A stretch of DNA of 5,000 nucleotides from Vallitaleaceae bacterium. Lineage in GTDB: Bacteria > Bacillota > Clostridia > Lachnospirales > Vallitaleaceae. How positions within the stretch are numbered: the first letter of the stretch is position 1; every line of letters starts with the position of its first letter. Both the position numbers and the translations under genes were made by a program. Positions 1 through 5,000 of the stretch are shown here, in pieces. The notes under the pieces are model-generated. The model did no database searches. It was not told the DNA's origin and was given only the letters and a program-made list of their open reading frames with translations. The stretch spans positions 1-5,000 of the forward strand of contig JAQICP010000138.1 of the NCBI GenBank assembly GCA_027858555.1. Reading direction: 5' to 3'.

Positions 1-33
1 TATTTATAGTCTATTTATAGTTTATTTATAGTC
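1..33. repeat. Three tandem copies of an 11-bp AT-rich repeat
   Basis: Three head-to-tail copies of TATTTATAGTY lie at 1-11, 12-22 and 23-33. They differ only at the last base (C, T, C). The array touches the window edge, so more copies may lie outside. It sits downstream of nfnA on the minus strand, where each unit reads RACTATAAATA. The 11-bp period is close to one DNA helical turn, so all copies would face the same side of the helix. Together with the bases up to the nfnA stop, all three minus-strand frames are closed here, so this is noncoding spacer rather than the start of the next gene. Its function is unknown. Confidence 0.85.
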
Positions 34-63
34 ATCCAATCTACAGATATGCGCCTCTTCATT

Positions 64-846
64 TTAATAATACATTTGTCTTCTTATGATTTCATCAAAA
101 TCCACTAAGAATCCGTCAAAATCAGGACCATCTACACATGCGAATTTGATTTCATCTCCAATAGTAACACGACAACCACCACACATACCCGTGCCATCCA
201 CCATGATGGGATTGAGTGACACACTGGTTTTTAGGCCTATCGGTTTAGTGATATTAACAACGGCTTTCATCATGATTACTGGTCCAATCGCTATGACTTC
301 ATCATAGACTTCACCTTTTTCTAGAAGGTCCAATAGCACATCTGTCACAAAGCCTTCAATACCTCTGCTACCATCATTAGTAGCAAAATAGACGTTTTTA
401 CATACCGCTTCGAATTCTTTTTCTAATATGATGTATTGGTCTGAACGTCCTCCAATAATAACATCGACATCCACTCCCATTTCATATAATCTTTTAAGTT
501 GAGGATAGATTGGCGCTGCGCCAACACCGCCTGCAATACCTAGAACCCTTTTATGCTTATGTAATATTGTGGGTGTGCCTAGGGGACCAACAAAGTCCAA
601 GACAGATTCGCCAACTTGCTTTTCTGCCAAGGATTTTGTACCATCGCCTACAATTTGATAGACAATCGTAACTGTTTGTTCCGTTCGGTCATAATCTGCA
701 ATGGTCAGTGGAATCCTTTCTCCCTTTTCATCTACTCTCACAATGATGAATTGACCTGGTTCACACTTTCGTGCAACGAAGGGTGCTTTGATTACCATTT
801 TTTCAACTTGTTCATTTAACATTTCTTTAGCTACAATCTCGTACAT
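64..846 (-). CDS. nfnA: NfnA-type FAD/[2Fe-2S] subunit of NADH-dependent ferredoxin:NADP+ oxidoreductase (sulfide dehydrogenase SudB-like)
   Basis: This gene encodes a 260-residue cytoplasmic flavoprotein of the ferredoxin-NADP reductase superfamily. In the family, this small subunit binds FAD, NAD(H) and a [2Fe-2S] cluster. With the GltD-like NfnB it couples NADH and reduced ferredoxin to NADP+ reduction by electron bifurcation. Visible motifs are RIPLTI at 44-49 (FAD site), GIAGGVGAAP at 103-112 (nucleotide-binding loop) and a C-terminal cluster motif with Asp217, Cys222, Cys225 and Cys237. One Asp plus three Cys is the unusual ligand set of NfnA. PyrK instead carries four Cys, which argues against PyrK even though carB is nearby. 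An in-frame ATG at 873 would add nine residues, but the ATG at 846 is preferred: it has AAGGAG six bases upstream and gives the usual family N-terminus (MYEIVAKE). The gene lies 27 bp after nagZ and is probably cotranscribed with it. No nfnB start is visible downstream. The family call is firm; the exact physiological role (Nfn or sulfide dehydrogenase) is inferred. Confidence 0.87.
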   Translation of the reverse strand: MYEIVAKEMLNEQVEKMVIKAPFVARKCEPGQFIIVRVDEKGERIPLTIADYDRTEQTVTIVYQIVGDGTKSLAEKQVGESVLDFVGPLGTPTILHKHKRVLGIAGGVGAAPIYPQLKRLYEMGVDVDVIIGGRSDQYIILEKEFEAVCKNVYFATNDGSRGIEGFVTDVLLDLLEKGEVYDEVIAIGPVIMMKAVVNITKPIGLKTSVSLNPIMVDGTGMCGGCRVTIGDEIKFACVDGPDFDGFLVDFDEIIRRQMYY

Positions 847-852
847 AATCTG

Positions 853-858
853 CTCCTT
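853..858 (-). promoter_or_regulatory. Ribosome binding site that fixes the nfnA start
   Basis: AAGGAG reads on the minus strand, six bases before the ATG at 846. It lies downstream of the alternative ATG at 873, whose upstream bases are the end of the nagZ coding sequence and show no comparable site. This supports the shorter 260-residue protein. Confidence 0.8.
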
Positions 859-873
859 GCTATACTGTGTCAT

Positions 874-2259
874 CTATAGTTCCAAACCCAAATCGTATTT
901 AGCTGCTAAAATACGATAAACTGATGCATTTATTCTTGCTTCACTAATCTTACCACTACTATACGCGTCCATTATACCATTATATGTCTCTTCCAAATCA
1001 TCTGGCATTAAGAGGATATCATTCCCTGCCAGTATGGCGTTAACGCAATCTTCATACGTACTATAGCGATCACTTACAGCTCCCATGGTTAGGGCATCTG
1101 TAATCACCAAACCTGTAAATCCATAGGTATCCCTAAGCAAATCAATCAACAATTCTTTTGAAAAAGTAGCAGGACTATTGGTACCTGTCACATTTTCGAG
1201 TATGATATGGGCTGACATAATACCACCGATACCCATATCTATAGCGGCTCTAAAAGGCACTAATTCAATGGATTCTAGCCTTGCCATGTCATGCTCCACA
1301 TAGACATCGCCCGTATGTGTATCTAATGATGTATCGCCATGCCCTGGGAAGTGTTTTGCTACCGCCAGTACACCAGCATCTTGCAGGCCACTTGCGAATG
1401 CTACAACCATATCAGCAACAACTGCTTCATCATCTGAAAATGCGCGCTTACCGATGATTGGATTATCAGGGTTGGTATTCACGTCAGCTACAGGTGCAAA
1501 GTCCATATTAAATCCTAAGTTCTTGATTTCAAGACCCATATTATAGGCCAAGGTGTATGCATAATCGGTGTCACCACTGGCACCGATATCAATGGCAGTG
1601 GGCACTTGGGATATCCTCATGGCTTCATTGCTACCAATTCTCCTAACAATGCCGCCTTCCTCGTCAACTGCTATAAATAAGGGTATATCTGAGGCATCTT
1701 GCATATCATTAATAAATGATATCACTTGTGTTGGATTAAGTATATTGGCACCAAAAAATATAACGCCCCCTATATGGTAATCATTGAACTTGCTTACCAA
1801 TATATCCGTTATTTCAGTGCACTCACTATCATCGTTAAGGGAATAAAGATCCACAATAAAGAATTGTCCTATCTTCTCCTCAATTGTCATTCCTGCGATT
1901 TTTTTTAATATAGCACTGTTCTTTTCTGACAGTGGATTAAAACCTTCATCAGCAGTCTGATCAATGCCTTCTATATCGATATCATAACTACCAGATTCGT
2001 TTGGTTGAACTATATCTAAGTCATTCTCATCTGTCATGTCTAAATCTGTATCCACATCTTCAGTTGCACTGTCCGAATCATCCTGTGTAGTATCAATATC
2101 GTTTTGACTGTCATTAGCACTTATATCAACACTTGCATCATTAGACGCACCATCATCTGAACCTATAAGTTTCTTATCATTACAAACTAAACTGCAACCT
2201 GTTATTATTCCTATAATTAAAATACTGACAAATACTATTTTGATTATCTTTGTTATCAT
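874..2259 (-). CDS. nagZ: NagZ-like glycoside hydrolase family 3 lipoprotein (probable beta-N-acetylhexosaminidase)
   Basis: This is a 461-residue exported lipoprotein. Residues 1-22 form a lipoprotein signal: Lys4 and Lys7, a hydrophobic stretch, then the lipobox I-T-G-C with Cys22 as the lipidated residue. Residues 35-105 are a low-complexity linker with 21 Asp and 5 Glu and no Lys or Arg. The GH3 N-terminal-type barrel spans about 115-455. It carries AVDEEGG (197-203), the NagZ hallmark KHFPGHGDT (302-310) followed by Asp313-Thr-His315 (expected Asp-His acid/base pair), and the nucleophile Asp388 in VITDAL. No GH3 C-terminal domain follows, as in short NagZ enzymes. The family removes beta-linked GlcNAc from muropeptides or similar glycans; membrane anchoring suggests cell-wall turnover outside the membrane, as for lipoprotein NagZ of Bacillus. 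The start has AAAAGGA eight bases upstream and leads directly into the signal peptide. It lies 27 bp before nfnA and behind a terminator-like hairpin after proA. GlcNAc specificity is inferred; another beta-glycosidase activity is possible. Confidence 0.88.
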   Translation of the reverse strand: MITKIIKIVFVSILIIGIITGCSLVCNDKKLIGSDDGASNDASVDISANDSQNDIDTTQDDSDSATEDVDTDLDMTDENDLDIVQPNESGSYDIDIEGIDQTADEGFNPLSEKNSAILKKIAGMTIEEKIGQFFIVDLYSLNDDSECTEITDILVSKFNDYHIGGVIFFGANILNPTQVISFINDMQDASDIPLFIAVDEEGGIVRRIGSNEAMRISQVPTAIDIGASGDTDYAYTLAYNMGLEIKNLGFNMDFAPVADVNTNPDNPIIGKRAFSDDEAVVADMVVAFASGLQDAGVLAVAKHFPGHGDTSLDTHTGDVYVEHDMARLESIELVPFRAAIDMGIGGIMSAHIILENVTGTNSPATFSKELLIDLLRDTYGFTGLVITDALTMGAVSDRYSTYEDCVNAILAGNDILLMPDDLEETYNGIMDAYSSGKISEARINASVYRILAAKYDLGLEL

Positions 2260-2279
2260 TTTATCATTCCTTTTCTATC

Positions 2280-2308
2280 AGTATACCTATTAAAAAGGTT
2301 AAAGACAA
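2280..2308 (-). promoter_or_regulatory. Candidate sigma-A-type promoter for nagZ-nfnA
   Basis: On the minus strand TTGTCT (2303-2308, four of six -35 bases) and TATACT (2280-2285, five of six -10 bases) are 17 bp apart. Transcription would begin near 2273, almost at the AAAAGGA ribosome binding site (2268-2274), which leaves a very short leader and weakens the call. The -35 box overlaps the hairpin assigned as the proA terminator. Chance matches are common in DNA this AT-rich. Confidence 0.35.
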
Positions 2309-2328
2309 TCATATAGTTATCTTTAACC
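2292..2328 (-). terminator. Rho-independent terminator-like hairpin after proA
   Basis: A perfect 9-bp inverted repeat, GGTTAAAGA and TCTTTAACC (2297-2305 and 2320-2328), encloses a 14-base loop. On the minus strand the stem is followed by TTTTT (2296-2292), so it is oriented to end transcripts from proA. The other strand has an A-run after the stem, so it would not work for rightward transcription. Only three of the nine stem pairs are G-C, so termination may be partial. Confidence 0.55.
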
Positions 2329-2359
2329 AAAAAATTATCAGTATTTATTATGATATTAA

Positions 2360-2408
2360 GTCCATACTTTGAAAATCCATAGTTAGAAAATCATCTATAA
2401 GTATGGAC
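2360..2408. repeat. 10-bp perfect inverted repeat spanning the proA stop codon
   Basis: GTCCATACTT at 2360-2369 and AAGTATGGAC at 2399-2408 are exact reverse complements separated by 29 bases. The second arm lies inside the last proA codons (Ser-Pro-Tyr-Leu), and the TAG stop (2395-2397) falls in the loop. There is no T-run after it on the minus strand, so it is not a classical terminator. It could fold at the mRNA 3' end upstream of the hairpin at 2297-2328. Confidence 0.6.
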
Positions 2409-3696
2409 TATCAATTTGTTTATTTTCAGTATGGGTAAAATGTTTTTTACCAGTTGCATAATCAGCTGCAATATGACCGTGACCAATCACCTTGTACTTG
2501 TAGATAATCAGACCTTCAAGACCTACAGGTCCTCTAGCATGAATCTTATTGGTACTGATGCCAACCTCTGCACCAAAAACATATTTGAAACCATCTGAGA
2601 ATCTAGTTGAACAATTCCAAAACACATTACCTGAATCCACAAGCATCATGAAATCTTTTGCATGTGCCGCGTTTTCAGTGATAATAGCATCGGTATGACC
2701 AGAGCCAAAAGTATTGATATGATTGATTGCCGCTTCTATATCACTTACCACTTTGATACTAATTTCATAATCCAAATATTCAGTCTTATAGGTCTCTTCT
2801 GTGGCAGGCATACACTCAATAATACTCTGTGTCACTGCACAACCATTGAGCTTAACTGATTTTTCTTTGAATTTTTCAGCCATCATAGGCAAGAATTCTT
2901 TAGCCACTGATTCATGAACCAACAAAGTTTCAAGAGCATTACATACTGCTACATATTGTGTTTTTGAATCAAAAACCAATTCCACTGCCTGCTTAAGATT
3001 AGCACTTTCATCTACATAACTATGACAGATGCCGTCTGCATGACCAAGAACTGGTATGTCTGAATTCTGAATGATATATTTTACAAAAGCGTTAGAACCT
3101 CTTGGTATAATCAGATCAATATACTGATCTAGTCCCAGCATGGCACCAACATCTTCCCTGGTTTCAAGCAATTGTATCCAGCCTGGTACAATGCCTGCGT
3201 CTAAGGTCGCTTTCTCAATGATATCCGCTAATATTCTATTGGTTAGTAACGCTTCACTGCCACCCTTAAGCATAACTGCATTACCACTTTTTAGGCATAA
3301 TGTGGATATCTGCACTAAAGCATCAGGTCTAGATTCAAAAATGACACCTATGACACCTATGGGACAAGTCACTTGGTATAGATCAAGTCCTTCGTCTAGA
3401 GCCCTTGCCAATTTTACATCTCCAACAGGGTCACTCAGCCCCACAAGGTCTTTAATACCTTGAACCACATCATTGATCTTATCCGCGCCAAAAGCAAGTC
3501 GTTTCAATAAAGGTGCGGCTAAAGCTTCATCTGTACTCCGCTTTACATCTTGTGCATTAGCATGAATGATTTCATCTTTTCTAGATTCTAATGATTCTGC
3601 AATTATAAGTAGTGCCTTATTTTTATGTTCTGTGCTAGCTGATGCTAATTGGATCGAAGCTAACTTGGCACTTTTTGCCATATCTGCAATTGTCAT
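2395..3696 (-). CDS. proA: Glutamate-5-semialdehyde dehydrogenase (gamma-glutamyl phosphate reductase)
   Basis: ProA reduces gamma-glutamyl phosphate with NADPH to glutamate-5-semialdehyde, the second step of proline synthesis from glutamate; it is a cytoplasmic member of the aldehyde dehydrogenase superfamily. The 433 residues are somewhat longer than the roughly 415-420 usual for the family. Visible are GVIGVIFESRPDA (114-126), LKGGSEA (143-149), the catalytic Cys252 in YVAVCNALETLL, and the ProA signature from Val317 through His326, Gly331-Ser332, His334-Thr335-Asp336 to Ile338. Phe330 stands where the classical signature expects His or Tyr. The ending HARGPVGLEGL (386-396) and GKKHFTH (416-422) is complete, followed by an 11-residue tail. 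GAGGGAG lies seven bases before the ATG. The usual upstream partner proB (glutamate 5-kinase) is absent: carB ends 363 bp upstream. The gene therefore probably has its own promoter, and proB must be elsewhere. Confidence 0.97.
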   Translation of the reverse strand: MTIADMAKSAKLASIQLASASTEHKNKALLIIAESLESRKDEIIHANAQDVKRSTDEALAAPLLKRLAFGADKINDVVQGIKDLVGLSDPVGDVKLARALDEGLDLYQVTCPIGVIGVIFESRPDALVQISTLCLKSGNAVMLKGGSEALLTNRILADIIEKATLDAGIVPGWIQLLETREDVGAMLGLDQYIDLIIPRGSNAFVKYIIQNSDIPVLGHADGICHSYVDESANLKQAVELVFDSKTQYVAVCNALETLLVHESVAKEFLPMMAEKFKEKSVKLNGCAVTQSIIECMPATEETYKTEYLDYEISIKVVSDIEAAINHINTFGSGHTDAIITENAAHAKDFMMLVDSGNVFWNCSTRFSDGFKYVFGAEVGISTNKIHARGPVGLEGLIIYKYKVIGHGHIAADYATGKKHFTHTENKQIDSPYL

Positions 3697-3790
3697 ATTG
3701 TCACTCCCTCTTTAATTCTAGTTATATTGTATCAAGATTATATAATAATTTCATACACCAGTGAGAATAATACCACTTTACTTAATAGAT

Positions 3791-3808
3791 TAATAGTTTG
3801 TACTATTA
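3791..3808. promoter_or_regulatory. Palindrome overlapping the proA -10 box, possible operator
   Basis: TAATAGT (3791-3797) and ACTATTA (3802-3808) form a perfect 7-bp inverted repeat around a 4-base centre. It covers most of the candidate -10 box at 3805-3810, and the predicted start site near 3798 falls at its centre. That is the classical place for a repressor site. There is no T-run after it, so a terminator is unlikely. I do not recognise the motif as belonging to a named regulator. Confidence 0.4.
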
Positions 3809-3832
3809 TACACTTTCTGAAAATATGTACAA
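3805..3832 (-). promoter_or_regulatory. Candidate sigma-A-type promoter for proA
   Basis: On the minus strand TTGTAC (3827-3832, three of six -35 bases) and a perfect TATAAT (3805-3810) are separated by 16 bp. Transcription would start near 3798 and give a leader of about 100 bases before the proA ATG at 3696. The long gap after carB and the missing proB fit an independent promoter. Confidence 0.45.
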
Positions 3833-3977
3833 GACCTGATTTAGATAATATTGACTAGCTCTTATATGTTTTAGTCCAACTCAATGTCTTATGAAATAAA
3901 TTGATACCTAATATTCCCTTACTTATAAACTAATTAGATATCAAAATATAAATAACTCACAAAACAGATCCGATAAG

Positions 3978-4030
3978 TTACAATCAATTAACTTTCAAGA
4001 TACATCAGATATCTTACAATCAATTACCTT
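3978..4030. repeat. Two-copy 17-bp direct repeat downstream of carB
   Basis: TTACAATCAATTAACTT (3978-3994) and TTACAATCAATTACCTT (4014-4030) match at 16 of 17 bases and start 36 bp apart. The pentamer CAGAT also occurs before each copy (3965-3969 and 4006-4010), at slightly different distances. Two near-identical copies could be paired protein-binding sites or a local duplication that has drifted between the copies. No function can be assigned. Confidence 0.65.
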
Positions 4031-4059
4031 ATAGATTTCTAAAATATCGTATCATATAC

Positions 4060-5000
4060 TTAACAATAATATGCAATAGGCTCATAAGTCAATGGCTCTT
4101 CTTCAATATAAGCCTCCATAGCCATCATATAAGCGCCAACCGTGTCGTAACATGTAAAGCAAGGTACTTTAAGTCGTTCTGCTAAGGTTCTTAGTTTAAA
4201 GCCAGCTCTTCTGATATCTTTACCTTTAGTTGGAATATTAACAACAAAAGCAATCTCGTCTCTTTTCATCATCTCTTGAATAGCTATGATATCCACACTG
4301 GCAAGTTCACTACAAACTATACCTTGATCACTTAGATACTTGGCAGTGCCTTTTGTAGCCACTAGTTCAAAGCCTTTAGATTCAAAATACTTAGCGTATT
4401 TGACGCCCTCTGCTTTTGCATGGTCATTAACTGAAAAGATGACCTTGCCTGTCTCATTAAATCTGAAACCAGCACCTAAAAATGCTTTCAGCATGGCTCT
4501 GTCATATTTTGTATCAATACCGAGCACTTCACCTGTGGACTTCATTTCAGGCGTTAATGCCACATCCACATCGCCTAACTTGACAAATGAAAATACTGGT
4601 GCTTTTACAGCTATTAGATTAGTTGTTGGACTTACACCGGTACCATATGGTAAATCGGCTAATTTGTCCCCTAGAATGACTTGCATTGCTATCTGAACCA
4701 TTGGTATCTTGGTAACTTTACTAAGAATAGGTACAGTTCTTGATGCTCTGGGATTAACTTCGATAATATACACTTTTTCATCTTTAACCACAAATTGAAT
4801 GTTCATCAGACCTACAACGCGAAGAGCTACTGCAATCCGTTTTGTATAATCCACTAAAGTATCCATCACTTTTTGACTGATATTTTGTGGTGGGTAGACA
4901 CAGAAACTGTCCCCCGAATGAACACCAGTGCGTTCTATATTTTCCTTAATACCAGGTATTAGCACATCATCTTTATCAGCATTGGCATCTACTTCCACTT
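4060..5000 (-). CDS. carB: Carbamoyl-phosphate synthase large subunit, C-terminal part (gene continues beyond the window)
   Basis: CarB makes carbamoyl phosphate from bicarbonate, ATP and ammonia supplied by the CarA glutaminase, feeding pyrimidine and arginine synthesis in the cytoplasm. About 313 C-terminal codons of a protein usually near 1,060-1,070 residues are visible. The GTG at 4998 is an internal Val codon in the conserved EVDA segment and not a start; the frame runs on past the edge. Counting from that Val, the end of the second ATP-grasp domain shows GVHSGDS (25-31) and IEVNPRASRT (79-88, with metal-site Glu80 and Asn82). The linker has MKSTGEVLGID (152-162). The allosteric MGS-like domain (about 186-300) shows ATKGTA (214-219) and VNIPTKGKD (253-261). 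Between Gly226 and Ile240 the usual K-x2-E-G-x-P segment of this domain is not recognisable, so effector binding may differ. carA is expected just upstream, outside the window. The gene ends with a TAA at 4060-4062. Confidence 0.96.
   Translation of the reverse strand, partial: VEVDANADKDDVLIPGIKENIERTGVHSGDSFCVYPPQNISQKVMDTLVDYTKRIAVALRVVGLMNIQFVVKDEKVYIIEVNPRASRTVPILSKVTKIPMVQIAMQVILGDKLADLPYGTGVSPTTNLIAVKAPVFSFVKLGDVDVALTPEMKSTGEVLGIDTKYDRAMLKAFLGAGFRFNETGKVIFSVNDHAKAEGVKYAKYFESKGFELVATKGTAKYLSDQGIVCSELASVDIIAIQEMMKRDEIAFVVNIPTKGKDIRRAGFKLRTLAERLKVPCFTCYDTVGAYMMAMEAYIEEEPLTYEPIAYYC

Larger units (their letters stand above)
3697..4059. other. 363-bp noncoding gap between carB and proA
   Basis: This stretch is strongly AT-rich and I see no credible gene, tRNA or T-box core in it. 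It holds the proA leader, a candidate proA promoter with an overlapping palindrome (3791-3832) and a two-copy 17-bp direct repeat (3978-4030). It also has two weak hairpins: TTGACTA with TAGTCCAA (3851-3857 and 3872-3879, one bulged base) and AAGATA with TATCTT (3997-4002 and 4010-4015). Neither hairpin has a following T-run on the minus strand, so I cannot name a clear carB terminator. A second TATAAT (3737-3742, minus strand) has only a poor -35 match. Confidence 0.75.

Noticed and set aside
42..62. ATG at 60-62 as the start of a gene following nfnA on the minus strand
   Set aside because: The frame reaches a TAA after 15 codons inside the 11-bp repeat array, and it shows no family resemblance.
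86..307. Short plus-strand frames opposite nfnA, nagZ and proA
   Set aside because: These are all antisense shadows without domains or convincing ribosome binding sites.
64..846. PyrK (dihydroorotate dehydrogenase electron-transfer subunit), suggested by the nearby carB
   Set aside because: The cluster motif is Asp plus three Cys with DGTGMCGGC, which fits NfnA/SudB; PyrK has four Cys. No pyrD or other pyr gene adjoins it.
3140..3463. 107-codon open frame on the plus strand inside proA
   Set aside because: It lies wholly antisense to a clear proA, has no recognisable domain, and its composition follows the complementary coding strand.
3697..3800. T-box or other riboswitch in the proA leader
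   Set aside because: The leader of about 100 bases lacks a T-box core sequence and any strong terminator or antiterminator pair.
4340..4696. 118-codon open frame on the plus strand inside carB
   Set aside because: It is antisense to conserved CarB sequence, shows no family motif, and is best explained as a shadow of the real frame.
4996..4998. GTG as a start codon for the carB frame
   Set aside because: It encodes a conserved internal Val in the middle of the CarB protein; the open frame continues past the window edge.

Overview
The window reads as an ordinary chromosomal segment of a low-GC, Gram-positive-type anaerobe, most likely in the class Clostridia. The reasons are the AT-rich sequence, AGGAG-type ribosome binding sites, a lipoprotein-anchored NagZ-like hydrolase, a ProA with the clostridial-style C-terminus, and an NfnA-type flavoprotein typical of fermentative anaerobes. 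This placement is inference; no marker gene fixes the genus.

All four genes lie on the minus strand, so the transcription order runs from high to low coordinates. The 3' part of carB (carbamoyl-phosphate synthase large subunit) enters from the right edge and ends at 4060. A 363-bp AT-rich gap follows, holding a candidate proA promoter with a palindrome over its -10 and start site, two copies of a 17-bp direct repeat, and small hairpins. Next come proA (2395-3696), a 135-bp gap with an inverted repeat across the proA stop and a terminator-like hairpin, then a nagZ-like GH3 lipoprotein gene (874-2259). After 27 bp comes nfnA (64-846), the small subunit of an NADH-dependent ferredoxin:NADP+ oxidoreductase-type complex. 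The last 63 bp hold three tandem copies of an 11-bp repeat and no open frame, so any partner nfnB must start beyond the left edge.

The genes are a mixed set: pyrimidine/arginine precursor supply (carB), proline synthesis (proA), cell-wall turnover (nagZ) and NADPH/ferredoxin balance (nfnA). proA looks like its own transcription unit, and nagZ-nfnA look like a second one. I see no mobile element, CRISPR array, RNA gene or defence system. The points most worth a second look are regulatory: the palindrome at the proA promoter, the paired repeats behind carB, the 11-bp tandem array after nfnA, and the hairpins after proA. Nothing in the coding content points to an undescribed system.
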